Source: Gemmatimonadaceae bacterium
GTDB lineage: Bacteria > Gemmatimonadota > Gemmatimonadetes > Gemmatimonadales > Gemmatimonadaceae
Reading direction: 5' to 3'
Assembly (NCBI GenBank): GCA_025930755.1
Contig: JAICOJ010000014.1
Coordinates: 1-51,586 of the forward strand
DNA length: 51,586 nucleotides
The position numbers and the translations under genes were made by a program. Below, in pieces: positions 32,191 through 41,719 of the stretch; within the stretch, counting starts at the first letter, position 1; every line of letters begins with the position of its first letter. The notes beneath the pieces are model-generated. The model saw nothing but the letters and a program-made list of their open reading frames with translations, had not been told where the DNA came from and ran no database searches.

Positions 32191-32750
32191 CCGATCGTCA
32201 CCGCGCCGAGTACTCGCTCGATCTGCCCCGCGTGCCGCTCGGCGTGGGTGACCAGAATCGTGAGCGCGTCGCCGAGGTTCATCCGAAGGATCGGCGCGAC
32301 CGGCGAGCGCATTTTCAGGCGGCGCCAGTCGAGGCCGCCGCTGTCCGTGATGAGCCTGCCGACATGCTCCTGCCGCTGCAGGTATTCGTCGAGCACACGC
32401 GGACGCGGCGAGGGCCCCGGCTTGTAGCTCCGGGGCGCCGGCAGCTTGCGCGGGCTTCTGAAGCTCCGGACGAGAAGGCCCCCGGCGAGCGTCGGCTTCC
32501 AGAGGGCGTCGCTGTCTCCTGTCATCCCGCCGTTCTGCTTAACGAGCGATTCGACGGCGGCCAAGTAGGAATCGGCCGAGACGATGAGGTGCTCCAGCAC
32601 TTCCGCGACGCTCCATCCTCCGGTCGGTGGCTGACGACGCATCACCGCGGGGTCAACGCCAGCGACCGCGCGGCGAATTCTGGCGATGACGGCGCGATTG
32701 GCATCGAGAAGCACCGCGCCGTGCGCCGTCTGTGAGATTGCGACAGTCAT
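32166..32750 (-). CDS. DinB-like (DUF664/DinB_2) protein
   Basis: A 194-residue four-helix-bundle protein of the DinB/YfiT superfamily. The metal-binding histidines are suggested by WSVAEVLEHLIVSADSY and ILVTHAERHAGQIERVLG, the two family blocks. Such proteins are metal-dependent thiol S-transferases or unknown in function. The C-terminal TIGTRNEEVT is repeat-encoded. It is single, convergent with the phosphatidyltransferase gene; about 130 bases upstream contain the hairpin that ends the aconitase transcript. Confidence 0.85.
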   Translation of the reverse strand: MTVAISQTAHGAVLLDANRAVIARIRRAVAGVDPAVMRRQPPTGGWSVAEVLEHLIVSADSYLAAVESLVKQNGGMTGDSDALWKPTLAGGLLVRSFRSPRKLPAPRSYKPGPSPRPRVLDEYLQRQEHVGRLITDSGGLDWRRLKMRSPVAPILRMNLGDALTILVTHAERHAGQIERVLGAVTIGTRNEEVT

Positions 32751-32796
32751 GACCTCGTGTGAACGAGCTCGGTTGTCCGTCCACCAGCCATTGTTG

Positions 32797-32857
32797 CCGC
32801 AGAGGGCGCAGCGGACGCAGAGCCATCTCTTCTCTGCGTCCGCTGCGCCCTCTGCGG
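32797..32857. repeat. CGCAGAGG-family perfect 26-bp hairpin after aconitase
   Basis: CCGCAGAGGGCGCAGCGGAC plus GCAGAG (32797-32822) and its exact reverse complement (32832-32857) enclose a 9-base loop. Flanking CCATT (left) and AATGG (right) extend the symmetry. The element is 23 bases beyond the aconitase stop on the minus strand, a terminator position, though no T-run is present. Confidence 0.95.
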
Positions 32858-32880
32858 TAGGAATGGCTTCTACTCGTTGC

Positions 32881-35673
32881 TCATGATTTGCTCTTGACCA
32901 ACTGCCTGAGCACGTAATTCAGAATTCCCCCGTGCCGGTAGTAGCTCAGCTCCTCCGGCGTATCGATTCTCGAAACGACCTGGAAGGTCTTCGGAGCAGC
33001 GCCCTCCGCGCTCGCGCGCACGGTGAGCACCGCTCGCGGTTTCATCGAGTCATCGAGACCGTCGATGTCGAAAGTCTCGAACCCGGTGAGGCCAAGCGAC
33101 TGCCGCGTTTCGCCCTGCTTGAACTCGAGCGGGATGACGCCCATTCCCACGAGGTTCGAGCGGTGAATCCGCTCGAACGACTCGGCGATCACCGCCCGAA
33201 CGCCTAGCAGCAGCGTTCCCTTCGCCGCCCAGTCGCGCGAGGAGCCGGTCCCGTATTCCTTGCCGGCGATGACGATCAGGGGTGTGCCCCGGCGCTGAAA
33301 CTCCATCGCCGCGTCGTAGATCGATGTCGGCTCGCCTCCCCGCTCGAAGGTCGTCCAGCCCCCCTCCTTGCCTGGCACCAGCTCGTTCCGAAGTCGGATG
33401 TTCGCGAAGGTGCCCCGCATCATCACTTCGTGATTCCCGCGCCGCGAGCCGTACGAGTTGAAGTCGGCGACCTTCACGCCGTGGTCGATCAGCCAGCGAC
33501 CGGCCGGGCTGGCCGCGGGAATGTTGCCGGCGGGAGAGATGTGGTCGGTCGTCACGGAGTCGCCGAGCATGGCGAGCAGGCGCGCGCCTCGAAGGGGACG
33601 CACGCCGGGCGGCTCGAGCTTGATGTCGTTGAAGAAGGGGGGGTTCTTGACGTACGTGGACTCCTCCGACCAGGCGAACGTCTCCCCGGTCGGCACGTCG
33701 AGCGCAGCCCAGCGCTCGTCGCCCTCGAACACGTTCGCGTACTGGGTGCGGAACATCTCGCTCTTCACCGATCGCAGGATCTCCTGCTCGACCTCGGCGG
33801 GCGGTGGCCAAATATCCCGCAGGAACACCGGTCCGGCCGAGCCGACACCTAACGGCTCGGTGTTCAGGTCGATGTCCATTCGGCCCGCCAGCGCATACGC
33901 GACGACGAGCGGCGGCGACGCGAGATAGTTGAACCGCGTGAGTGGGTTGACGCGGCCCTCGAAGTTCCGATTCCCCGAGAGCACCGCGGCGACGATGAGC
34001 TTGTTCTGCTCGATCGCGTCGGTGATCGGCGGGGGCAGTGGTCCCGAGTTGCCGATGCAGGTCGTGCATCCGTAGCCGACGAGGTTGAAGCCGAGCGTAT
34101 CGAGCGCGTCCTGTACGCCCGCCTTGCGATAGTAGTCGGTGACGACCTTCGAGCCGGGGGCGAGACTCGTCTTGACCCATGGCTTCGTGCGCAGCCCCTT
34201 CGCGACGGCGTTGCGCGCCAGCAGGCCGGCGGCGAGCATCACGGAGGGGTTCGACGTGTTCGTGCAGCTGGTAATGGCGGCGATGACGACGGATCCGTTG
34301 CGGAGCGAGAACGTCTGCCCTTTCATCTCGACCCTGGCCCCGCCGTGCTCGTGCATTTGCTCGTCAGGCGATGCGGCGACCGCCGACATCGCGAGCTCGG
34401 GTTCGGCGGAGACGCCGAGCTTCTTGGTGGCGGCCGCGACGCCGGCGGGGGTCCCGGCGCGCTCGAGCTCGAGGCGGACCGCGTCCCGATAGCTCTGCTT
34501 GGCCATCTTCAGGGGGATGCGATCCTGCGGTCGCTTCGGTCCCGCCAGACTCGCTTCCACGCTCGACAGGTCGAGCTGAAGCGTGTCGGAGAATTCCGGA
34601 TCGGGCGTCTCGTCGGTGCGAAAGAGACCCTGCTCCTTGTAGTACGCCTCGCACAGCTTCACCAAATGCTCGTCGCGACCGGTGAAGCGCATGTAGTCGA
34701 TAGTGCCCTGATCGACGGGGAAGAATCCCACCGTCGCCCCATACTCCGGCGCCATGTTCGCGATCGTCGCGCGGTCGGCGAGCGAGAGGCTGGAAAGACC
34801 CGCGCCGTAGAACTCGACGAACTTCCCGACGACCTTCTTCGCGCGCAACATCTGCGTGACGGTCAGCACGAGATCGGTTGCCGTCGTTCCCGGCGGGAGC
34901 TTGCCGAAGAGCTTGAAGCCGACCACCTCCGGGATGAGCATCGAGAGTGGCTGGCCGAGCATTGCCGCTTCCGCCTCGATGCCGCCGACGCCCCAGCCGA
35001 GCACCCCGAGGCCGTTGATCATGGTCGTGTGGGAATCGGTGCCGACGAGCGAGTCGGGATAGGCCCGCCGGGTGCCGTTCACTTCGTCCGTGAACACGAC
35101 GCTCGCCAGATACTCGAGGTTCACCTGGTGCACGATGCCGGTATCCGGAGGGACGACGCGGAAGTTCTGAAACGCCTCCTGCCCCCAGCGAAGGAACTGG
35201 TACCGCTCGCGGTTGCGATCGAACTCCTTCTCGGCGTTGATGAGGAACGCCGCATCCGAGCCATATTCATCCACCTGCACCGAATGATCGATGACCAGGT
35301 CCACTGGCTGAAGCGGGTTGATACGTTTCGGGGCGCCGCCGAGCCTGACGATGGCGTCCCGCATGGCGGCGAGATCCACGACCGCCGGAACCCCGGTGAA
35401 GTCCTGCAGCAGCACCCGGCTGGTCCGAAAGGCGATTTCCTGCTCGCCCTGTCCGCGCACGTTCCATCGCGCGAGCGTTTCAATGTCCGAGCGCTTGACG
35501 AAGGCGTCGTCCTCGTTCCGCAACAGATTCTCGAGGAGGATGCGAAGCGTCACGGGAAGCCGCTCGACCGTGGTGGTGGGGAGCTTGGCGAGCGCGCCCA
35601 GTCGTGAGATCGTATACGATGTCCCATCCACGCGAAGCGTGGCGCGGGCATCGAAAGAGTTGAGGGAAGCCAT
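32881..35673 (-). CDS. acnA: Aconitate hydratase A
   Basis: Aconitase interconverts citrate and isocitrate in the TCA cycle. The 930-residue protein is the AcnA/IRP1 type (usual length about 900). The 4Fe-4S cysteines are in ITSCTNTSNPS and GCTTCIGNSG. Other marks are VDSVGTDSHTTMINGLGVLG-like text near residue 210 (LVGTDSHTTMINGL), MLGQPLSMLIPEVVG, and the swivel-domain KEYGTGSSRDWAAKG and ESFERIHRSNLVGMGV. An insert with MHEHGGARVEMKG lies before the second cysteine block, as in other long AcnA forms. It is monocistronic and divergent from the propeller lipoprotein gene. Confidence 0.97.
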   Translation of the reverse strand: MASLNSFDARATLRVDGTSYTISRLGALAKLPTTTVERLPVTLRILLENLLRNEDDAFVKRSDIETLARWNVRGQGEQEIAFRTSRVLLQDFTGVPAVVDLAAMRDAIVRLGGAPKRINPLQPVDLVIDHSVQVDEYGSDAAFLINAEKEFDRNRERYQFLRWGQEAFQNFRVVPPDTGIVHQVNLEYLASVVFTDEVNGTRRAYPDSLVGTDSHTTMINGLGVLGWGVGGIEAEAAMLGQPLSMLIPEVVGFKLFGKLPPGTTATDLVLTVTQMLRAKKVVGKFVEFYGAGLSSLSLADRATIANMAPEYGATVGFFPVDQGTIDYMRFTGRDEHLVKLCEAYYKEQGLFRTDETPDPEFSDTLQLDLSSVEASLAGPKRPQDRIPLKMAKQSYRDAVRLELERAGTPAGVAAATKKLGVSAEPELAMSAVAASPDEQMHEHGGARVEMKGQTFSLRNGSVVIAAITSCTNTSNPSVMLAAGLLARNAVAKGLRTKPWVKTSLAPGSKVVTDYYRKAGVQDALDTLGFNLVGYGCTTCIGNSGPLPPPITDAIEQNKLIVAAVLSGNRNFEGRVNPLTRFNYLASPPLVVAYALAGRMDIDLNTEPLGVGSAGPVFLRDIWPPPAEVEQEILRSVKSEMFRTQYANVFEGDERWAALDVPTGETFAWSEESTYVKNPPFFNDIKLEPPGVRPLRGARLLAMLGDSVTTDHISPAGNIPAASPAGRWLIDHGVKVADFNSYGSRRGNHEVMMRGTFANIRLRNELVPGKEGGWTTFERGGEPTSIYDAAMEFQRRGTPLIVIAGKEYGTGSSRDWAAKGTLLLGVRAVIAESFERIHRSNLVGMGVIPLEFKQGETRQSLGLTGFETFDIDGLDDSMKPRAVLTVRASAEGAAPKTFQVVSRIDTPEELSYYRHGGILNYVLRQLVKSKS

Positions 35674-35758
35674 GTCTCGTAATCTAGAGCCGATGATGAA
35701 CGCCGGAAGCGGCAGAGCCGTTCTTGACGCTGTGAGTGCACGCGCTCAGACTCGCGTC

Positions 35759-37567
35759 GTGCATAAATCTCGCCTCGTTGCACTCGTGCGCGTCGGTCTC
35801 GTGACGTGCGCCGCCTCGGGATGCGTGCAAACGCCCATTCCCAGCACGCCCGCGACTGCGCAGGTCATCCATTCGCACGACGCAACCACCTGGTTCGAGG
35901 AGTATTTCGCGCGTGCGACGTCCGTCGCCCCGGACGGTCGACGCCTGGTGTTCGTGAGCCGGGGCGGTGTCGCCCTCATCGATGTGCAGCACGGGCGGCT
36001 GCCCATGGAGGCGTGGGCGGGCGTCGATGAGGTCACGGGTGTCGTGATCCGTCCGTCCGGAGAGATCGCGGTGCGCGGACGGCGCGGGGAAGCCTCTGGA
36101 TGGTATGAACGCGATCGCTCCGGGACGCTCCGCAGCATCGACGTTTCGGCGGCGTCCGTTCCCCAGTGGTCGGAGGACGGCGAATCGATCGCGTACCAGG
36201 AGGCTGTCGGGTCCCAGTGGATGCTGCACATGGTGACGCGGTCCGGTCGCCGCGTGGTGCCGATGCCATCGAGGGCGCAGGCGTTCGGGTGGTATCCCGA
36301 CGGATCGGCGCTGCTCGTTATGGTACCGGAGAGCGCCGGTCTCGCCTCGCTGCAGCGGATGAATGCGCGCACCGGTGAAATGCGTGTCGTCGCGCGCGGC
36401 CTCGATGTCGAGCCCGGGGGAACGACGGTGGCCGTTGCCGCCGACGGTCGTCGGGCCTTCGTCGCGCTCGCGAGCGCCGGAACGCCCATGCCCGAGGAGA
36501 GACACGACCCGCGCGCCGACCGCGACCTCGACATCTACGAGCTCGATCTGGTGACCGGCACTCGGAGGGTGGTGGCCTCCACGACCGGAGATGACGCGAA
36601 TCCCCTGCTCGTCGGGGGGCACTTGCACTGGACCTCGACGCGCGTGGCTGCGTCGGTGGTCGCGCTGCCCGTCAATGGAGGCGAACCCCACTCGGTGGTC
36701 ACCGACGCGCAGGCTCCTACATGGCATCCCAACGGGCGCCAGATCGGATACTTCTACGGCGACTGGCGCGCCGCCGACTGGGCGCTGAACTGGGACGGAG
36801 GGGCCGTGGAGGTGGACAGCGCCGCCCGGGCGACGTCGCTGCCGGGGCCGCTGATCGTCGGGTACCACGAGGATTTCCCTCCCGTGTGGTCGCCTAACGG
36901 GCGCTGGTTCGCGTACCACTCGCATCGGTCCGACCGGCCGGTGGCCTCGTATGCCGACCCGGGCTCGACGGACGACATCTACCTGCGGGCCGCCGGCGCG
37001 CCGGTCGCGGCCGAGGTTCGCCTCACCGATTTTGGCCTCGAGGCCGGCTCGCCCGACTGGTCGCCGGACGGCACGCGACTCGTGTTCACCTCGTTCGACC
37101 GGTCGCTCGGCACGCGGCATTCATTCCCATTCGTGATCGCGCTCGACACGGCGGCGGGTCGCGCCACCTCGAGCGTTCGCTTGCCCCTTCCCGCGGCGCT
37201 GACGGGCGCCGAGATGGCGGCGTGGTCGCCGGCGGGGGAGGAGATCGCGATCGAGGAGGCGATACCCGGAGGTCGTCACGCCCTGTGGGTGGTACGGTCC
37301 GACGGGACGGGAGCGCGAAAGCTCGTCGACTACCCCATGCGCACCTATGGAGGCCTCGACTGGACTCCCGACGGCAAGACGCTGATCTACAGCGCGCTCA
37401 GCGGAGCTCGCATGCAGCTTTTCGCCATTCCTGCCGCGGGCGGGATGCCGCGGCGCCTGACGAGTGACGCCGCGCACCTGCTGCATCCCCAGGTATCCCC
37501 CGACGGCCGGTGGATCGCGGCGACGAGGCTCGTGCACGTGATCGAGGTGCGGCGGATGAGAATGTGA
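35759..37567 (+). CDS. TolB/WD40-like beta-propeller lipoprotein
   Basis: An exported protein of about 602 residues with many PD40-type blades: SVAPDGRRLVFVSRG, PQWSEDGESIAYQE, PVWSPNGRWFAYHS, PDWSPDGTRLVFTSFD, LDWTPDGKTLIYSA and PQVSPDGRWIAATR. I choose the GTG at 35759 because HKSRLVALVRVGLVTCAASGC then forms a lipoprotein signal; ATG codons at 35672, 35693 and 35696 are in frame and would add a poor N-terminus that crowds the divergent aconitase start. No enzyme domain follows the propeller, unlike amidohydrolase fusions. Partner unknown. Confidence 0.85.
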   Translation: MHKSRLVALVRVGLVTCAASGCVQTPIPSTPATAQVIHSHDATTWFEEYFARATSVAPDGRRLVFVSRGGVALIDVQHGRLPMEAWAGVDEVTGVVIRPSGEIAVRGRRGEASGWYERDRSGTLRSIDVSAASVPQWSEDGESIAYQEAVGSQWMLHMVTRSGRRVVPMPSRAQAFGWYPDGSALLVMVPESAGLASLQRMNARTGEMRVVARGLDVEPGGTTVAVAADGRRAFVALASAGTPMPEERHDPRADRDLDIYELDLVTGTRRVVASTTGDDANPLLVGGHLHWTSTRVAASVVALPVNGGEPHSVVTDAQAPTWHPNGRQIGYFYGDWRAADWALNWDGGAVEVDSAARATSLPGPLIVGYHEDFPPVWSPNGRWFAYHSHRSDRPVASYADPGSTDDIYLRAAGAPVAAEVRLTDFGLEAGSPDWSPDGTRLVFTSFDRSLGTRHSFPFVIALDTAAGRATSSVRLPLPAALTGAEMAAWSPAGEEIAIEEAIPGGRHALWVVRSDGTGARKLVDYPMRTYGGLDWTPDGKTLIYSALSGARMQLFAIPAAGGMPRRLTSDAAHLLHPQVSPDGRWIAATRLVHVIEVRRMRM

Positions 37568-37645
37568 GAACGAGGAACGAGGAACGAGGAAGTCGATTGC
37601 GGCGAAGCTCGGCTCACCACTTCCTCATTCCTCGTTCCTCATTCC
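37566..37645. repeat. AACGAGG-family inverted repeat at convergent ends
   Basis: Left arm 37566-37593 (GAGAACGAGGAACGAGGAAC and on to GAAGT) and right arm 37619-37645 (ACTTCCTCATTCCTCGTTCC and on) pair with few mismatches. It sits between the propeller gene stop and the otsA stop and encodes the last otsA residues (MRNEE). Confidence 0.9.
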
Positions 37646-39028
37646 TTCCAGCTCCCCCAGGAAACTCTCCGCCCACCTGTGCACATCGTACTCCTGCACG
37701 GTATGGCGCAGGCGGCGCATTCGGTGCCGCCGCTCCGTCACTTCCATCGTCAGGGCGCGGTGAATCGCCTCCGCCGTTCCATCCACGTCGTATGGGTTCA
37801 CGAGGATCGCGTCGGTGAGCTCATCCGCGGCGCCGGCGAACTCGCTGAGGATGAGGACGCCGTCGTCATCGATCCGCGAGGCGGGGAACTCCTTCGCGAC
37901 GAGATTCATCCCGTCACGCAGCGGCGTCACCAGCATGACGTCGGCAGCGCGGTAGAGAGCCAGCAGCACGTCGCTCGGGATGCTGCGGTGGATGTACTGA
38001 ATGGGCGTCCACGTCGGCGTCGCGAATTCTCCGTTGATCTGGCCGACGAGCGAGCTGACCTCGCGACGAAAGCGGCGGTATGCGTCGACGCGATCACGGG
38101 TCGGCACGGCGACCTGGATGAGGCGCACCTTCTCCCGCCACTCCGGATGCAGCATGAAGAGTCGCTTCAGCGCCACCAAACGACGCGGGATGCCCTTGCT
38201 GTAGTCGAGCCGGTCGATCCCGACGAGCAGTCGCAGCGACGAGGTCTGGTATTCCCTGGTCTTGAGGCCGACCTCTCGCGCGGCGGCGCGGCTCGCGAAG
38301 TCGGCGGCATCGATGCTGATCGGGAACACGCCGAGCTTCACCCGCCGCGACCGCCAGCGCGCGATGCCGTTGCTGTCCGCTTCCACCGAGAACAGTCGGC
38401 GCAGCGCGGCGCGGAAGTGCCCGTGGTAGCGCCGCGTGTGAAAGCCGACGAGGTCCGCTCCCATCATCCCCTCGACGAGCCAGTGGCGGTTCGGGAGCGT
38501 GAAGAAAATCTCCGGATTTGGAAACGGCACGTGCAGAAAGAATCCGATGCGCGCATCGGGAATTCGCTCGCGCACCAACGCGGGCACGCGAAGGAGCTGG
38601 TAGTCGTGCACCCACACCACATCGCCCGGCCGATGATGCTCCGCGACGGCGTCCGCGAACCGTGCGTTGACCGACTCGTAGACATCCCATCCCTCGACGT
38701 GCAGCGGCAACCGGTCAATGCGGTCGTGGCAGATTGGCCAGAGCACCGCGTTGGAGATCTGCTCGTAGAAGAGCGTCACTTCGCGGTCAGTGAGGCAGAT
38801 CGGCACCGTTCGCAGCTCGGCCAGCTGACGGTCGACGTCGGCGCGCATCACGGGGGTAATGCCCTCGAGGTCGCCAGGCCAGCCGATCCAGAGACCGCCG
38901 GAGCGGTCATGCGGTGTCTGTAGCCCCGTGGTGAGGCCGCCGACGCTCCGGGACACGGTGGGATGCCCGTCTTCGACCTTGACGGTCACGGGGAGCCGGT
39001 TGGAGACGATGAGGAGGCGCGCATCCAT
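37625..39028 (-). CDS. otsA: Trehalose-6-phosphate synthase
   Basis: OtsA joins UDP-glucose (or other NDP-glucose) and glucose-6-phosphate to trehalose-6-phosphate. The 467-residue length matches single-domain OtsA. It starts at the ATG at 39028 ([16 protein letters not shown]). Family blocks are [56 protein letters not shown] and [14 protein letters not shown]. No otsB phosphatase gene is adjacent, so trehalose release must use a gene elsewhere. The role in osmotic or desiccation stress is family knowledge. The C-terminal GMRNEE is repeat-derived. Confidence 0.96.
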   Translation of the reverse strand: MDARLLIVSNRLPVTVKVEDGHPTVSRSVGGLTTGLQTPHDRSGGLWIGWPGDLEGITPVMRADVDRQLAELRTVPICLTDREVTLFYEQISNAVLWPICHDRIDRLPLHVEGWDVYESVNARFADAVAEHHRPGDVVWVHDYQLLRVPALVRERIPDARIGFFLHVPFPNPEIFFTLPNRHWLVEGMMGADLVGFHTRRYHGHFRAALRRLFSVEADSNGIARWRSRRVKLGVFPISIDAADFASRAAAREVGLKTREYQTSSLRLLVGIDRLDYSKGIPRRLVALKRLFMLHPEWREKVRLIQVAVPTRDRVDAYRRFRREVSSLVGQINGEFATPTWTPIQYIHRSIPSDVLLALYRAADVMLVTPLRDGMNLVAKEFPASRIDDDGVLILSEFAGAADELTDAILVNPYDVDGTAEAIHRALTMEVTERRHRMRRLRHTVQEYDVHRWAESFLGELEGMRNEE

Positions 39029-39079
39029 GTCTCGTGAATAGCGACCTGCGGCGCATAAGAGAACCCCCAGGGCGACATC

Positions 39080-40186
39080 GTGGCCCTTGCGCACCGATGC
39101 GGAAGCACGCTTCCTCCACCCGTGCTCACGCCGATCGATCCGGTGGACCTGACGCTCGCGCTCATGCGCATCGACTCGACGAGTGGTCGCGAGGGCGAGG
39201 TCGTGCAGTTCGCCCAGACGATGCTCGAGTCGCGCGGATGGCGGGTGCGCCGTATCCCCGTGACTCAGGGTCGAGACAACCTGGTCGCGAGTGTGAATGA
39301 AGCTCCCCTCGTCACGCTTTCGACACACCTCGATACGGTTCCGCCCTTTCTCCCGCCGCGGCCCCAGGGGGAACGCATTTGGGGTCGCGGGGCATGTGAC
39401 GCGAAAGGGATTGCAGCCGCAATGATATGCGCCGCCGAGCGGCTTGTTGCGCGCGAGGTGCCGGTTGGCCTCCTGTTCGTCGTCGGTGAGGAGACGACGC
39501 ACGACGGCGCGCACGCCGCCAATGCGTGGCCTACCACGAGTCGTGCGCTCATCAATGGGGAGCCGACGGAAAGCACCCTCGCGGTCGGAACGAAAGGCGC
39601 ACTCCGGCTCCTCGTGCGTGCGGAAGGCATCGCCGCCCACTCGGCCTATCCGCATCTCGGGCGATCCGCGATCGATGCCCTGCTCGACGTGCTTCACGAC
39701 GTGCGCGCTCTCGAGTTCCCGACCGATCCCGTGCTTGGCGAGACGACGCTCAACATCGGTGTGATGGCCGGAGGTGTGGCGGACAACGTGGTCGCCGCCG
39801 AGGCGCACGCGCGGGTCATGATCCGCCTCGTCTCGAACGCGGATGAGGTGCTCGCCCGGGTACGGGAAACCGCGCGCGGTCGTGCCGAGATCCGCGAAGT
39901 CGTGCGTGTTCCGCCCATGCGACTCGCGACGATCGAGGGGTTTCCGACATCGGTCGTTGCGTATGCCACCGACGTTCCCGTCCTGTCGGCGTGGGGCACT
40001 CCGTACCTCTTTGGACCCGGCTCGATCAACGTCGCGCATCGTGATGATGAGCACATCGAAACCGCCGAGCTGCACGCGGCGGTCGATGCGTACGAGCGCC
40101 TGGCGCTCGCGGCTCTCGAACGCATGGCGGCGGATGGCACACCCGTTGCGCGCGTCCCCTCACATGCCCGACATCACAGAGCGTAA
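39080..40186 (+). CDS. M20-family metallopeptidase
   Basis: A zinc amidohydrolase/peptidase of the M20 (ArgE/DapE/CPG2) family. Metal ligands are visible in STHLDTVPP (His), WGRGACDAKG (Asp), VGEETTHDG (Glu pair) and the late VAHRDDEHI (His). A dimerisation domain with GIAAHSAYPHLGRSA lies between. Substrate not predictable; no dap or arg genes are adjacent. The GTG at 39080 gives 368 residues, and a GTG at 39122 (LTPIDPVDLTLALMRIDST) is an equally plausible start. The 3' end overlaps the response regulator by 23 bases in another frame. Confidence 0.9.
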   Translation: MALAHRCGSTLPPPVLTPIDPVDLTLALMRIDSTSGREGEVVQFAQTMLESRGWRVRRIPVTQGRDNLVASVNEAPLVTLSTHLDTVPPFLPPRPQGERIWGRGACDAKGIAAAMICAAERLVAREVPVGLLFVVGEETTHDGAHAANAWPTTSRALINGEPTESTLAVGTKGALRLLVRAEGIAAHSAYPHLGRSAIDALLDVLHDVRALEFPTDPVLGETTLNIGVMAGGVADNVVAAEAHARVMIRLVSNADEVLARVRETARGRAEIREVVRVPPMRLATIEGFPTSVVAYATDVPVLSAWGTPYLFGPGSINVAHRDDEHIETAELHAAVDAYERLALAALERMAADGTPVARVPSHARHHRA

Positions 40187-40562
40187 GCAGACGATCCTCG
40201 TCGCCGACGACCACGAGGACACCCGGGTCATCCTGCGCCATTACTTCGAGGCGATGGGTTATGACGTCCTGGAGGCGCACGACGGAGAGCAGACGCTCGC
40301 GTCGATGAAGGTGTCGCACCCCGATGCGGTGGTGCTCGACATCCAGATGCCCCGAATGGACGGGATCCAGGTGTTGCGTGCCGTCCGCGGCGACGGGACG
40401 CTCAAGGGCATCAGGATCCTGGCGCTGAGCGCGCACGCTCTCTCGGATGAGGTGAGGCAGATTCGGGAAGCCGGCGCGGACGCCTACCTCGCGAAGCCGG
40501 CGGATCCCAAAGCGGTGCTCGAAGCGGTACGCTCCCTCATGGAGCGCGACCGCGGCGCCTAG
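40164..40562 (+). CDS. Single-domain response regulator
   Basis: A 132-residue stand-alone receiver domain. Acidic pocket residues Asp15 and Asp16 are in ILVADDHED, the phosphoacceptor is Asp59 in VVLDIQMPRMDG, the conserved Ser is in ILALSAHAL, and the lysine is in AYLAKPADP. There is no output domain, so it probably acts by protein contact or in a phosphorelay, as CheY or Spo0F do. No histidine kinase is in the window. Its ATG lies 23 bases inside the end of the M20 gene, with no good ribosome site, suggesting translational coupling. It overlaps the stop of the convergent patatin gene by 4 bases. Confidence 0.93.
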   Translation: MPDITERKQTILVADDHEDTRVILRHYFEAMGYDVLEAHDGEQTLASMKVSHPDAVVLDIQMPRMDGIQVLRAVRGDGTLKGIRILALSAHALSDEVRQIREAGADAYLAKPADPKAVLEAVRSLMERDRGA

Positions 40563-41662
40563 TCGGCGGCCATCTCCTCACCGGGGGTTGCGGCGCGCCG
40601 GGGACGCTCCTGCTCGTCCTCGCTCCCCACCGGCTCGGCGATGATCGCCGAGGTCGGACAATGCCGAACGAACTCTCCATCGGCGGGAGACCACTCGAGA
40701 ATTTTTTCGCGGGCGATCGCCTTGCCGTGTCCGTCCATCGCCATGAGTGACGGGGCGAGCCCGACGCACGTGCGACAGCCGATGCATCGGTCGCGGTCCA
40801 CGGTCAGCCTGATCCGCCGGCGCGGATGCACCCCGCCCGCCGACTGGAGCGCATGCTCCGCGTGGTCGAGCGCTCCGTTGGCCGCCTCGTATCCGGTCTG
40901 GATGAGCGATGCGGCATTCGAGAACGAGAACCACCCATGGTGCGAGACGCGCGGTCGAATCAACAGCATCGGCGGGCCCTGCCACTGCGCGAGCGGCTCC
41001 TCCTGCAGCGCGTGCATCATCACGCTTGCGGCCCGCATGTAGATCGCGGCGAAGCCCTGCGTGCTGACGTCGGTCGACGCCGACAAGTCCGAGTTGCCGA
41101 CGTCGACGGCGATCACGGCATCCATGTCTACCGCCGCGATGGCGACCGGCATGTTGTCGATCGTTCCGCCATCGACGCAGGTGCGCCCATCGACTCGGCC
41201 AGGAGGGAAGAATCCGGGGAGGGCGCATGACGCGTACACCGCATCGGCGATCGAGACGTGGCGAAGGCCTGGCAGGCCCCACATCACCTGTGTACCGCGC
41301 TCGATGTCGACGGTGTTGACGAGCAGCGGTGTGCCCAGCTCCTCGAAGGTGCCGCGTGGGCAAATGGCATCGCACAGCGCGCGCAGCGGCTCTTCGAGGT
41401 AGAGCGACGGCGAGCGCATGCGTTCCATGATCATCCCGAGGTGATTGATCCGGAACAGGTCGCGCCGGCGCAGCGTGCGTGCTCGCTCCGACATCTCGAG
41501 CACACTCATCCCGCCGGCGTGAGCGGCAGCGATCAGCGCGCCGATGCTCGTGCCCGCGAAGAGCACGGGTTGAATCCCGCGCTCCTCGAGGGCTCGAATT
41601 ACGCCGATATGGGCGAACCCCTTGAGGCCGCCCCCGCCGAGGACGAGTGCGATGCGTTTGAT
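40559..41662 (-). CDS. Patatin-like phospholipase fused to a 4Fe-4S ferredoxin domain
   Basis: Residues 1-280 are a patatin-like acyl hydrolase: the oxyanion loop LGGGGLKGFAHIG, the nucleophile in AGTSIG, SCALPGFFPP, and the catalytic Asp in VDGGTIDNMP. Residues 285-345 are a small ferredoxin: Cys293, Cys296 and Cys299 in CIGCRTC, and Cys335 in HCPTSAI. No ATG, GTG or TTG exists near the natural N-terminus. The codon ATC at 41662 has AGGAG exactly six bases upstream and would give (M)KRIALVLGGGG, so I place the start there; a GTG at 41566 would delete the oxyanion loop. The fusion of a lipase with an iron-sulfur module is unusual. Function unknown. Confidence 0.85.
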   Translation of the reverse strand: MKRIALVLGGGGLKGFAHIGVIRALEERGIQPVLFAGTSIGALIAAAHAGGMSVLEMSERARTLRRRDLFRINHLGMIMERMRSPSLYLEEPLRALCDAICPRGTFEELGTPLLVNTVDIERGTQVMWGLPGLRHVSIADAVYASCALPGFFPPGRVDGRTCVDGGTIDNMPVAIAAVDMDAVIAVDVGNSDLSASTDVSTQGFAAIYMRAASVMMHALQEEPLAQWQGPPMLLIRPRVSHHGWFSFSNAASLIQTGYEAANGALDHAEHALQSAGGVHPRRRIRLTVDRDRCIGCRTCVGLAPSLMAMDGHGKAIAREKILEWSPADGEFVRHCPTSAIIAEPVGSEDEQERPRRAATPGEEMAAD

Positions 41663-41719
41663 GTGAGGCTCCTGTCTCCCTACTCGTACACGAGCAGGGG
41701 AGGGTGAAGTTTCACGACC

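Noticed and set aside
34345-35607. Long plus-strand open frame inside aconitase
   Set aside because: Antisense shadow of acnA, which has all aconitase motifs through this stretch.
40559-41566. Patatin-ferredoxin gene starting at the GTG at 41566
   Set aside because: That start would remove the GGGGLKG oxyanion loop, which is encoded intact upstream with a well-placed ribosome site.
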